DNA of 64,000 bases from a bacterium HR37 (GTDB lineage: Bacteria > Desulfobacterota_D > UBA1144 > Nemesobacterales > CSP1-2): assembly GCA_002898375.1 (NCBI GenBank), contig BEIN01000010.1, forward strand, positions 30,516-94,515, read 5' to 3'. Numbering within the stretch: position 1 is the first letter of the stretch; the number at the start of each line of letters is the position of its first letter. The position numbers and the translations under genes are program-made. Positions 48,550-56,849 of this stretch are shown here, piece after piece. The notes under the pieces are model-generated. The model made no database searches and had not been told where the DNA came from. It worked only from the letters and a program-made list of their open reading frames with translations.

Positions 48550-48697
48550 TAGGATACCTAAATTAACTCAATCCTATGTTACTTCTTTACTCCATACCTA
48601 CAACTGGAAATACAAAAGGAAAGAGCAGAACTTCCCGAAAAGACAGAGGGAATGGTTTTTAAAAACAATATGTAAAGTCAAAGAATGGGAGGGATAA
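48536..48697 (+). CDS. Small basic ORF (53 residues) between HEPN and DUF499 genes
   Basis: ATG 48536 overlaps the HEPN stop by 14 bases. The frame stays open for 53 codons and its TAA (48695-48697) falls three bases before the DUF499 ATG, overlapping that gene's ribosome-binding site. The product is rich in Lys, Arg and aromatic residues (LLHTYNWKYKRKEQNFPKRQ, then REWFLKTICKVKEWEG). I recognise no family. Tight coupling on both sides favours a real gene; the lack of a strong ribosome-binding site of its own argues for caution. Confidence 0.45.
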   Translation: MKLLDRIPKLTQSYVTSLLHTYNWKYKRKEQNFPKRQREWFLKTICKVKEWEG

Positions 48698-48699
48698 AA

Positions 48700-51318
48700 A
48701 TGGCTTTACCATCCTGGTGGCAGGTTACAACTCCACATAAGGACATAAGGGAGGGAAAGTTAAGTGAGGCCATATTTGCAGCAGACCTTGGGGATGTTGT
48801 CTATGGTAGAGCACCGCTTGAGTATCAGGATGCAGCCCTATTCTTCCATAAAACATACATTACAAAGGGATTAAAAAACCTTGTTGAAAACGTTCTTTTA
48901 CGTCTTTCTGGAGAAAAAGGAGACCCAGTAATTCAGCTCCAAACCCCTTTTGGTGGTGGAAAAACCCATGCTCTTCTTACACTCTATCACCTGATAAAAA
49001 ATAGAGACAGAATCAAACATCTCTCTCCAATTGCTGATTTCCAATCCCTGATTCCTGATAACGCAAAGGTAGCTGTGTTTGTTGGAACACATGCAGACGC
49101 AGTAGGTGGAAAGACCCCCTGGGGTGAAGTTGCAGAGCAGCTTGGGGAGTACGAAATCGTAAAAGAACACGACAAAAAACGTATTGCTCCGGGAAAGGAG
49201 CGCCTAAGAGAGGTTTTTTCATTAAACCCTACCCTCATCCTTATGGATGAAATCCTTGAATACATAGTAAAGGCAAATCGCTTAGAGAAGGTTGAGAAAA
49301 TCACCCAGGGGCAAACCCTTGCCTTCCTTCAGGAGCTCTCAGAAGTGGTTGCATCTTCTGAGAACTGCTGTCTGGTTGTTACCCTTCCTGCAAGCATCCT
49401 TGAGAGATACGATGAGGAGGCAGAGAGATCCCTTCATCAGTTACAGAAGGTCTTAGGAAGAGTAGAGGCAGTTTATACACCTGTTGAGGGTATAGAGCTA
49501 TACGAGATCATAAGAAAAAGGCTCTTTGAGGAGCTAGGGAGCGAAGAAGTAAGAAAAAATGTAGCCCAAAGCTACTTTGATCTCTATAATAGACTTGGTT
49601 CCGATGTACCATCCGAGGTAAGAGAACCAGAATACAGGGAAAAGATAGAAAGGGCTTATCCTTTTCATCCTGAGTTAATTGATGTTCTTTATGAGAGATG
49701 GGGTTCTTTCCCAACATTTCAGAGAACAAGGGGGGTGCTAAGACTCCTTGCAGAGATAGTAGGAGACCTTTACAGAAAAAAGGTTCTCTCTCCTCTAATT
49801 CAGTCATCCCTTGTAAGCCTTGAGAATCACGCAATAAGAAGGGAGTTTATAAAGCACATAGGGAACGAATACGACAGTGTTATCTCATCAGACATCGCAG
49901 GGGAAAGTGCCAAAGCTCCAAAAATAGATAGAGAGATGGGAAGTGAATATGAAAAGTATGGGATTGCAAAGGGTATAGCAACTTCTGTGTTTCTCTACTC
50001 CTTCAGTGCTGGGGCAAGCAAGGAAACAACACTTCCAAGAATAAGGGTAGCTCTTCTTAGAGAAGGAATTCCTGCAACCATTGTCGGTGATGCTGTGGCA
50101 AAGCTTGAAGAGGAACTCTGGTATCTTCACTCGGAAAAGAAGCAGTACTCCTTTAGAAATCAACCAAATCTAAACCGTGTAATAATAGACAGAGAGGAAA
50201 CCGTAACTGACGACAGGATAAGAGAGGAACTCAAAGAGCTAATTCAAAAGAACTCCGGACGTGCCCTTGAGGTTTACCTCTGGCCTGAGGAACCACAGGA
50301 TATACCAGATAACAAAAACCTAAAACTTGCCATACTTGATCCAGACCTATCCTATGGTTCAGAAAAAACAAAGAGACTTGTACGAGAACTCTTTGAAAGG
50401 GCAGGAAGCGGGTTTAGGGTTTATAAGAACACCCTTTTTATTCTTGCTTCAGATAACAACCACTTTGTTTCCCTTAGCAAATCCCTAAGAAGGCTTTTAG
50501 CCCTAAGAGAGATACAAAGCGATAAATCCTTTACCGAAACCCTTACGAAGCAAAGCCAGGAAGAGCTAAAAGCTAGATTAAAAGACATAGAAAGTAAGGT
50601 TCCATTTGAAATTTTAAGTGCTTACAGATACCTTGCAATCCTGGAAGAAAGCGGTATAGTCTGGAAAGACCTTGGAATCCCCACCACAGGAAGCAGCCAG
50701 TATATCTCTGAGAGGGTAAAGCAGTACCTTAGAGATCAGGAAAAGATTCTTACAAAGTTAAGCCCCAAATACATTCTGGAAAAAGCCTTTGGCAAAGACG
50801 AAAACGAAAAACCCCTTAGAGAAATATATGAACTGCATCTTAAAACCCCGGGAATGCCCATACCCGAGAATGAAGGAGTTTTAATAGATACGGTTAAAGA
50901 GGGGGTTAAAACCGGAATACTTGGACTTAGAGAATCCGAAGGTGTTTACTGTGGAGGAGATACCAGTCCGGTTCTTGACTCAGTCGTTCTAAGGGGAGAT
51001 GTTGCAAGAAGGCTAAAAGAAGAGAAAAAGAAAGATATAGAGGGAAAAAAGGTAGAAAAACCCAGGGAAGAGGAGATAAAGAAAAAGGGAGAGCCAGTCA
51101 GGAAGTTAACATTAAAAGCCAAAATCCCCTGGGATCAACTCTCTTCTATAATCGGTGGTGTAATTCGACCACTAAAAGACAGAGGGTCTCCACCAGAGAT
51201 TACCCTTGAAATAATAGCTAAATCCGAAGAAGGTTTTGATAGAAACACACTTGATTTAAAGGTTAGAGAAACCCTTACACAGATAGGAGCAGAAATAGAA
51301 GAGTGGAAAGAGGAGTGA
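48700..51318 (+). CDS. DUF499 AAA-like ATPase (Hma ATPase component)
   Basis: An 872-residue P-loop protein. Walker A is TPFGGGKTHALLTL (about residue 85) and Walker B is LILMDEILEYIV (about 180). The N-terminal PSWWQVTTPHKDIREGKLSEA and GDVVYGRAPLEYQDAALFF segments match DUF499. The C-terminal half carries a helical region and a Lys/Glu-rich stretch before a terminal beta domain. DUF499 ATPases accompany DUF1156 methylases in anti-phage loci. I start at ATG 48700, with GGGAGGG upstream; ATG 48685 overlaps that site. Confidence 0.9.
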   Translation: MALPSWWQVTTPHKDIREGKLSEAIFAADLGDVVYGRAPLEYQDAALFFHKTYITKGLKNLVENVLLRLSGEKGDPVIQLQTPFGGGKTHALLTLYHLIKNRDRIKHLSPIADFQSLIPDNAKVAVFVGTHADAVGGKTPWGEVAEQLGEYEIVKEHDKKRIAPGKERLREVFSLNPTLILMDEILEYIVKANRLEKVEKITQGQTLAFLQELSEVVASSENCCLVVTLPASILERYDEEAERSLHQLQKVLGRVEAVYTPVEGIELYEIIRKRLFEELGSEEVRKNVAQSYFDLYNRLGSDVPSEVREPEYREKIERAYPFHPELIDVLYERWGSFPTFQRTRGVLRLLAEIVGDLYRKKVLSPLIQSSLVSLENHAIRREFIKHIGNEYDSVISSDIAGESAKAPKIDREMGSEYEKYGIAKGIATSVFLYSFSAGASKETTLPRIRVALLREGIPATIVGDAVAKLEEELWYLHSEKKQYSFRNQPNLNRVIIDREETVTDDRIREELKELIQKNSGRALEVYLWPEEPQDIPDNKNLKLAILDPDLSYGSEKTKRLVRELFERAGSGFRVYKNTLFILASDNNHFVSLSKSLRRLLALREIQSDKSFTETLTKQSQEELKARLKDIESKVPFEILSAYRYLAILEESGIVWKDLGIPTTGSSQYISERVKQYLRDQEKILTKLSPKYILEKAFGKDENEKPLREIYELHLKTPGMPIPENEGVLIDTVKEGVKTGILGLRESEGVYCGGDTSPVLDSVVLRGDVARRLKEEKKKDIEGKKVEKPREEEIKKKGEPVRKLTLKAKIPWDQLSSIIGGVIRPLKDRGSPPEITLEIIAKSEEGFDRNTLDLKVRETLTQIGAEIEEWKEE

Positions 51319-51324
51319 AATACA

Positions 51325-51465
51325 GTGTGGGTTCAGGTAGGATTTGATATAGTATGCTATGATGTAAAAAACCTCCTTACCGTACGGGAACTTACCCCGA
51401 TGGGAAACAGGTATATTGTTTCAGACTACCAGAAGTCCTGCATAATGGAACGAAAGGGAAGATGA
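51325..51465 (+). CDS. Possible 46-residue ORF after the DUF499 gene
   Basis: GTG 51325 has AGAGGAG about nine bases upstream (inside the DUF499 end), and its TGA overlaps the next ATG (ATGA at 51462). The product contains VGFDIVCYDVKNLLTVRELT and SDYQKSCIMERKGR. No family recognised. Signals on both sides are good, but it is short and could be a degraded end of a longer gene. Confidence 0.35.
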   Translation: MWVQVGFDIVCYDVKNLLTVRELTPMGNRYIVSDYQKSCIMERKGR

Positions 51466-52958
51466 AAAGGTATCTAAAAGATGCTTTTCCTAAATGGATG
51501 TTTCTATCTGTCCTTGCTTTTTTTCAAATCGCTTTCCTGATGCCAATCCTAACCCCTTGTATCGGGAAAGAACTCCAAATCCCAGATAGCAGGTATCTGG
51601 ACTCCAGAACACCCATTAGGGTAAAACAGGTAGATACAATAAAGGGAGTAGCTCCATGGGGAGACATTGTATTTCTGGATGATAGAACCCTAATAGTACC
51701 ATACGCACATACAAGAGAGCTTACCCCGGAGGAGCTTGAAAGAGAACGTAAAAGGGCTTATCAGTTTCTTAATCGTCCAACGGAAGAGATAGTAGAGGAA
51801 CTTGTAAAACCAGAGCGGGGTGAAACCCAGGCCATAAATGCCTTCCGCAGGTGGCTTGCAGAAAGATACATAGAGTATCTTAAAGCAAACCCAGGGGCTC
51901 AAAGGATAGAGGGGGAGTATGTAGAAGAACTTGGCATTAGGTTTTTCTCAATAAGCAGGGAAGGAATAAAAGAGATTAAAAGCATTCCCTTATGGCAGGG
52001 TCTTGGACGGGTTCAGACAAACGTATCCTACATCGGTGGACTTGGAACAGGTCAAAGGCTTGAGCTACGCCGGATAAACCTTCATATGGGTGTCAGGGTG
52101 GGAAAGAACTTGGTTTCTGTATGGACATCACATCCCGAACAACCAGACAACACGACAACCGTATTCTTAAGCAAAAACACTCTTGAGGTACTGGGTTATA
52201 CTTCTGGCTTTATTCCATTGGAATGGATAAATGGAAACAGGGTCTTTGGCATAAAACTCTCACCGGAGGGCAAATGGATAGCGGGTATATATGAGGTGTT
52301 ACCGGATTCAGACAAACTCCTTAGTCCGGTAAAGGTGCTAAACATAGGGCTTTCCCCAAGACCACTATTTACAGGGGAGATAGCAAAGATACCAGTCAGT
52401 AAAACCCAGTCCTTTATTGCTATAATTCACAACGGTAAGATTAGCCTGCTTGACACAACCACAGGGGCTATAAGTCCACTTTACCTCCAGAACTTCTTTA
52501 AGGGTAAGAGATACCTAAAAGCCTCTGCAAATAGCGGTCTGCAAACTTTTAACAGACGTGTATGGACCGTAGGACTAGCGGGAAACTGGGTTGTTGCGGG
52601 CATAGGAGAAACCACAGAGGGGATTAAAGTAGACTACGTTTATGAACTGCCCAAAACAGGGGAACCTCCAGGCCACTGGGGAGGGCCACTTGCCACAACC
52701 AGCGGTTATCTGATACTTGCTTTTGATCCAATGCTCTGGAGGGAAAAAGAAAAAGGAGTTTACGGAGGAAGCTCCTCTCATCTTGTTGAACTCTGGGCAT
52801 TTGATCCCAGAACAAAATACTTATCGCGCATAGAAGGAACTGGAAGAATTCCATACCGCAGGGGATACAGGGTAGTTGCCACCTCACCCGGAGGAAGATT
52901 GCTTGCTGCCCGAACCGGTGATGATGAGGTAAAGATATGGGAGTTAAATCCCCTTTAA
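51462..52958 (+). CDS. Secreted beta-propeller-like protein of unknown function
   Basis: A 498-residue protein with a signal peptide or anchor (about 12-36, WMFLSVLAFFQIAFLMPILTP). A charged helical region (about 85-145) follows, then repeated beta-blade-like units: WGDIVFLDDRTLIVPYAHT, GIKLSPEGKWIAGIYEVLP, SFIAIIHNGKISLLDTTTGA, RVVATSPGGRLLAARTGDD, VKIWEL. The last resembles a WD40-type closing strand. Catalytic residues are not evident. It is the first gene after the defence operon and may be unrelated to it. Confidence 0.6.
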   Translation: MKRYLKDAFPKWMFLSVLAFFQIAFLMPILTPCIGKELQIPDSRYLDSRTPIRVKQVDTIKGVAPWGDIVFLDDRTLIVPYAHTRELTPEELERERKRAYQFLNRPTEEIVEELVKPERGETQAINAFRRWLAERYIEYLKANPGAQRIEGEYVEELGIRFFSISREGIKEIKSIPLWQGLGRVQTNVSYIGGLGTGQRLELRRINLHMGVRVGKNLVSVWTSHPEQPDNTTTVFLSKNTLEVLGYTSGFIPLEWINGNRVFGIKLSPEGKWIAGIYEVLPDSDKLLSPVKVLNIGLSPRPLFTGEIAKIPVSKTQSFIAIIHNGKISLLDTTTGAISPLYLQNFFKGKRYLKASANSGLQTFNRRVWTVGLAGNWVVAGIGETTEGIKVDYVYELPKTGEPPGHWGGPLATTSGYLILAFDPMLWREKEKGVYGGSSSHLVELWAFDPRTKYLSRIEGTGRIPYRRGYRVVATSPGGRLLAARTGDDEVKIWELNPL

Positions 52959-52974
52959 ATCAAACCCATTAGAT

Positions 52975-53292
52975 CTAATTTGTTTTTTCCGGCGTTGGAC
53001 GGTCTTCCCCTTGACAACCACCCACCACACAAAGACACCACCACAACCAGCATCCAACAAGGTGTTTATTACCCGTGACCTGACAGCATATATCCCGTCC
53101 TGGCCTTCTAACATCTTCTAAAGAGTAACCATACTTCCTTACGTCCAAAACCTGCGTTTCCAACCCTTTCTGCTTTAACTCAGTCTCCTTCTTTCTTAGT
53201 TCTTCCTCAGATTTAAAAGTGGTTGTTTTTGAAAACGAAAGGGGACCAGATGCCAAGACAAGACAGAGCGCAAGCAAAAACACCCTCTTCAT
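52975..53292 (-). CDS. Secreted small protein with Cys/Trp-rich C-terminus
   Basis: Start ATG 53292 with AGGAGGAA eight bases upstream. Signal peptide about 1-21 (VFLLALCLVLASGPLSFS), a charged helical stretch (26-50), then a C-terminal region with six cysteines in 25 residues (C69, C70, C81, C86, C88, C93) around GCWLWWCLCVVGGCQG. The even number suggests disulfides, a metal site or a modified peptide. No family recognised. It is convergent with the propeller-like gene, 16 bases apart. Confidence 0.6.
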   Translation of the reverse strand: MKRVFLLALCLVLASGPLSFSKTTTFKSEEELRKKETELKQKGLETQVLDVRKYGYSLEDVRRPGRDICCQVTGNKHLVGCWLWWCLCVVGGCQGEDRPTPEKTN

Positions 53293-53318
53293 CAAAATTC
53301 CTCCTGGGGATTTAATGA

Positions 53319-53453
53319 ATGAAGCAAATACAAAGATACCGAGAAGAACAGGAAATGCAATTTGCAGATGAGAATCTATCCTATATCCAGGAACTGCAAC
53401 CTGAAGACCTGGAAAACCCAATGTACTATAGCAAACTCCTTATCCTGCCATAA
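53319..53453 (+). CDS. Possible 44-residue ORF divergent from the Cys-rich gene
   Basis: ATG 53319 with GGGGA seven to eight bases upstream. The product contains MKQIQRYREEQEMQFADENL and QELQPEDLENPMYYSK. It is amphipathic and acidic. No family recognised; it may be spurious. The following 193 bases up to 53646 show no gene. Confidence 0.25.
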   Translation: MKQIQRYREEQEMQFADENLSYIQELQPEDLENPMYYSKLLILP

Positions 53454-53646
53454 GAAGATTCAAATCTTTTAAGCAAACAAACCAACCTTCTTGCAAAACG
53501 TATAAGTATCTTAAAAAGAAATCGTATTTACAGTGCAGCACCACTGTTTTAAAGCTATAAAGAAGGAAACGTTTTTTTCACCAAGCAAAGTTTTGACTTA
53601 AAGTATGTATTATGAAACACTTTACTTAAGATAGCATCATAAGATT

Positions 53647-54369
53647 ATGAGTAAATCTGCAAAAGTAAAGAAGAAAGCAAATAATACTACTCCCTCAAAG
53701 GATTTCAAACAGGGTTTTTATGAACCCAATGCTGATTGGATTGATATTTCAATTACAATTAAGAACCACATGGTTCACTGGCCTGATGACCCACCTGTTC
53801 TTATCGAACGAATACTTGATATGAAAAGTGGAAGTAATTGTAATCTTTCAGTAGCTTCAATGAGCTTACATACAGGTACACACGTAGATGCCCCCTGTCA
53901 TTTTCTTAAATCAGGAGTAGGAATTGACCAAATACCAATAACTGCAATAATTGGGCTGGCCAGAGTAATTGAGATACAAAACCAGAGGAAGATAAATCTA
54001 AAAGAACTTCACCTGCATAACATCGGTTCTGGGGAAAGGATACTTTTTAAAACCCGGAACTCTGAAAGGTGCTGGAAAACCGGGACTTTTGTTAAAGACT
54101 TTGTTTACCTATCAACAGAAGCTGCACAATTTCTTGCAAGCAAAAAGGTTCAAACCGTTGGTATAGATTACCTCTCCATTGGAGGATACAAGAAAAACGA
54201 GACAGAAGTTCATCGTTTGCTTCTCGAAGCAGGTATATGGATTATAGAGGGGCTAAACCTTGCTCATGTAGAACCAGGTATATACGAGCTTATCTGCCTT
54301 CCACTGAAGATAGAACAAGGAGATGGTGCACCTGCTAGAGCGATCTTGAGAGCAATTCAAAAAACTTGA
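53647..54369 (+). CDS. Cyclase-family metal-dependent hydrolase (kynurenine formamidase-like)
   Basis: A 240-residue protein with the family signature SLHTGTHVDAPCHF (H-x-GTH-x-DAP-x-H), which binds a divalent metal, and YLSIGGYKK later. Members hydrolyse formylkynurenine, isatin or other amide and lactone substrates. The substrate here is unknown; a PPP-gene neighbour suggests sugar-acid or lactone work but does not prove it. An N-terminal Lys-rich head (1-25) is atypical. It ends 17 bases before gnd, so the pair is probably co-transcribed. Confidence 0.85.
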   Translation: MSKSAKVKKKANNTTPSKDFKQGFYEPNADWIDISITIKNHMVHWPDDPPVLIERILDMKSGSNCNLSVASMSLHTGTHVDAPCHFLKSGVGIDQIPITAIIGLARVIEIQNQRKINLKELHLHNIGSGERILFKTRNSERCWKTGTFVKDFVYLSTEAAQFLASKKVQTVGIDYLSIGGYKKNETEVHRLLLEAGIWIIEGLNLAHVEPGIYELICLPLKIEQGDGAPARAILRAIQKT

Positions 54370-54386
54370 CAGAGGGGGAAACTAAC

Positions 54387-55358
54387 ATGGCAAATGATAA
54401 AAAGGAATTTGGGATAATCGGCCTGGGAAAAATGGGAGGGAACCTGTCTCTTCAAGCAATGGAGAAAGGCATAAGGGTTGTTGGCTATGATAAAAAGGGA
54501 GCATCCAAAGAGCTTATACAAGCGGGTTTAACCGAAATTAAGAACCTGGAAGGATTTAAAAAGAAGCTTTTACCTCCAAGAGTTATCTTTATCTATATTC
54601 CTGCAGGAGCGCTTGTTGATTCAGTCATTGATGAGCTTTCTCAACATCTGGATAAAAGCGATATTATAGTAGATGGTGGAAATTCTTACTGGGGTGATTC
54701 ACTACGTCGCTATAAAAGGCTTAAAGAAAAAGGACTCAATTTCGTAGACCTTGGAACAAGTGGTGGTATTGAAGGAGCACGACATGGTGCCTGTTTCATG
54801 GCAGGTGGAGAAAAAGAGACCATCACCAAGATAGAGCCCCTGTTGCTTAAGCTGGCTACCCCTGGTGGGTATGTACATGCCGGCCCACCTGGTACAGGAC
54901 ACTTTGTAAAGCTGGTTCATAACGGAATAGAATTTGGAATGCTCCAAGCCATAGGCGAGGGAATAGATCTCCTAAAACACTATCACGAAAACCTCGACAT
55001 TGCTGCAATCCTTCGCTGCTGGCGTAATGGCTCGGTCATCCGCTCTTGGTTAATCGATTTAATGGAAAGAATCTATAGGGCTGAAGGGGGGATCGATAAG
55101 ATACCTCCTTATGTTGAAGACACAGGTGAGGTAAACTGGCTTGTAAACGATGCCCTTCATATGGAGGTCTCTATCCCGGTAATTTCTCAAGCTGTTATGC
55201 AGCTAATTGCCTCACGTGACAATAAAAGATACTGGGCTCGTGCAATAGCTATGATGCGTCATGGATTCGGTGGTCACCCATACGGTTCTGATGAAGGTAT
55301 TGCCACTGAACGCAGGAAAGGACGTGTTGGAGATTTCCCAGATATCAAAAGCAAATAG
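54387..55358 (+). CDS. gnd: 6-phosphogluconate dehydrogenase, short decarboxylating type
   Basis: Oxidises 6-phosphogluconate to ribulose 5-phosphate and CO2. At 323 residues it belongs to the short YqeC/GntZ-like branch, often NAD-linked. The Rossmann loop is IIGLGKMGGNL, the substrate motifs are DGGNSYWGDS, DLGTSGGIEGARHGACFMAGG and KLVHNGIEFGMLQAIGEG, with the catalytic Lys in the last. ATG 54387 has GAGGGGG eight bases upstream; the TTG at 54366 lies inside the previous gene's stop. Confidence 0.93.
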   Translation: MANDKKEFGIIGLGKMGGNLSLQAMEKGIRVVGYDKKGASKELIQAGLTEIKNLEGFKKKLLPPRVIFIYIPAGALVDSVIDELSQHLDKSDIIVDGGNSYWGDSLRRYKRLKEKGLNFVDLGTSGGIEGARHGACFMAGGEKETITKIEPLLLKLATPGGYVHAGPPGTGHFVKLVHNGIEFGMLQAIGEGIDLLKHYHENLDIAAILRCWRNGSVIRSWLIDLMERIYRAEGGIDKIPPYVEDTGEVNWLVNDALHMEVSIPVISQAVMQLIASRDNKRYWARAIAMMRHGFGGHPYGSDEGIATERRKGRVGDFPDIKSK

Positions 55359-55376
55359 GTTTCTTTTTATGAAACT

Positions 55377-55747
55377 TTATTGATCTACAATAATCTCCCC
55401 TACCATTCCAGCTCCCTCATGAGGTATACAAAAGTACCTGTATGTACCGGGCACTACAAACTTGTGCTGGAAAGCTTGTCCTGGTTCCATATTACCAGAA
55501 TTAAACGGCTTTGCTCCCTTAGGTAAAGCGATATCTCTTTGATCAGCTGCTATTTCAGGAACCACTGTTACCGTGTGAACAAGCATAGAGCGGTTTTCCC
55601 ATTTAACTTGGGCTATTTTTTCTCCCATTGTATGTGTATGCCTATTCTTACCTGCCTATGTATCTTTAGAATCCATAGTTATTAAAAGAAAAGTTAACAA
55701 TCCAAATAGCAAAACACTTAGCAAAAACGTTTTTTTGTATGAACCAT
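55377..55747 (-). pseudogene. Cupredoxin (plastocyanin-like) gene with disrupted signal-peptide region
   Basis: From ATG 55628 to 55377 an 83-residue type 1 copper domain reads with ligands H18, C67, H70 and M75 (FCIPHEGAGM). It starts too late to include the first strand and has no export signal. Upstream on the same strand, after ATG 55747, the bases encode a convincing signal peptide (TFLLSVLLFGLLTFLLI). Joining that to the domain requires one extra base in a run of seven A and the loss of an in-frame TAG. The gene therefore looks damaged, although a cytoplasmic short form from ATG 55628 cannot be excluded. Confidence 0.6.
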
Positions 55748-55880
55748 TTTAATACCTACTTCATTTTTTGAATTTAGATGCCAGCTTCCATAAAAGAGTT
55801 TCAATATGCTCTTAAGTACAACAAAGGTGGTTACAAACCACTACTTCCTTTTTGCTTTCTACTATTATATTAGATTTACA

Positions 55881-56312
55881 CTAGTCTTTATTAAAAGGGC
55901 AATAGATAACGCCCAACGTAAAACCGTATGCAAGATGTATCACAAGGCTTCCGATAATCATAATGGCTGGATTAGGGGTTCTTGTAAAGAAAACCCCTGC
56001 AGGACTTGCAAGAGGAACCACCACCAATCCTGCTGCTATCGTTGTAATTATTCCATAGATTATGCCTTTAACTACTCTATGGCCGGGTAACACTTTGTAT
56101 AGCCATTTAGCATAAATAAGGGCAAGTATTATGCCATTTATGAAATGGGCAAGTTGCCCCCATGCATAGGTATGACCCATATTTGCTGCAAGCATGGCAC
56201 CAACATCAATTTTTGGAAGCCCAAGCCCTGCTTGCCAGAAACCAGTCATGGTCATAACATAGGTGGCAATAAAACCTGCCAGAACAGACCGCATAAAGTT
56301 CTCCCTACTCAT
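55881..56312 (-). CDS. Four-helix integral membrane protein of unknown function
   Basis: A 143-residue protein with four hydrophobic helices (about 6-26, 48-68, 82-102, 115-137) and short loops, similar in pattern to DUF6789/DUF1440-type membrane proteins (FMRSVLAGFIATYVMTMTGF; HFINGIILALIYA). AAGGAGG precedes the ATG. It could be co-transcribed with the secreted gene at 56369. Confidence 0.6.
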   Translation of the reverse strand: MSRENFMRSVLAGFIATYVMTMTGFWQAGLGLPKIDVGAMLAANMGHTYAWGQLAHFINGIILALIYAKWLYKVLPGHRVVKGIIYGIITTIAAGLVVVPLASPAGVFFTRTPNPAIMIIGSLVIHLAYGFTLGVIYCPFNKD

Positions 56313-56368
56313 TAGCTAGGCCTCCTTCTTTTAATTATGTGGACTAAAGAAATCAACCTTAAACCACA

Positions 56369-56800
56369 CTACCTGCTTTCTACAGGAACCTGGACACCAA
56401 AGATATTAATGGTTTTGGTTCTTCCGAAATCCTCAACCTCTCCTGTAATCCTTACATTTTTCCTATGAGGATCTTTCTCAAGCTCATGAATCTTCTCATC
56501 AGATCCCACAATAGAGTAGATTTTACCCTCTCTGGTAACTATAACGTGTTGATGAGGTGGCAACTTGTCGCACGGCTCAGTTGCTATAACAGGTTTTACA
56601 TTTCCCTTCTCATAATCTGGAAGCAAGCACACAATATTACCCTCTACAGTTTCCACCCTCTTCTCACTTATTGGCTTCCTTCCGGTCATCACTTCAGTAG
56701 GTCTTTTTTCTTCCCCTCCTAAAGCAACAGGGTTAAAAGACAAGCTTGCAAAAGCAAAAAACATTATAGAAAGCAAAGAAACAAGGTTACATTTTCTCAT
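56369..56800 (-). CDS. Secreted protein of unknown function
   Basis: Start ATG 56800 with GGAGG seven bases upstream. Signal peptide about 1-28 (LVSLLSIMFFAFASLSFNPVALG), mature part about 115 residues. ETVEGNIVCLLPDYEKGNV is followed by REGKIYSIVGSDEKIHELEK and NVRITGEVEDFGRTKTINIF, an OB-fold-like pattern common in small periplasmic proteins. The two cysteines (VCLLPDY and EPCDKLP) could form a disulfide. Divergent from the GH15 gene. Confidence 0.6.
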   Translation of the reverse strand: MRKCNLVSLLSIMFFAFASLSFNPVALGGEEKRPTEVMTGRKPISEKRVETVEGNIVCLLPDYEKGNVKPVIATEPCDKLPPHQHVIVTREGKIYSIVGSDEKIHELEKDPHRKNVRITGEVEDFGRTKTINIFGVQVPVESR

Positions 56801-56849
56801 GACATATCCTCCTATTTTTGTTTTTAGATTTAGATGAGGATAAAAAGAA

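Noticed and set aside
53454..53646. Possible gene or element upstream of the cyclase-family gene
   Set aside because: No frame with a ribosome-binding site, no repeats beyond short AT-rich runs, and a TTGACT without a well-spaced -10.
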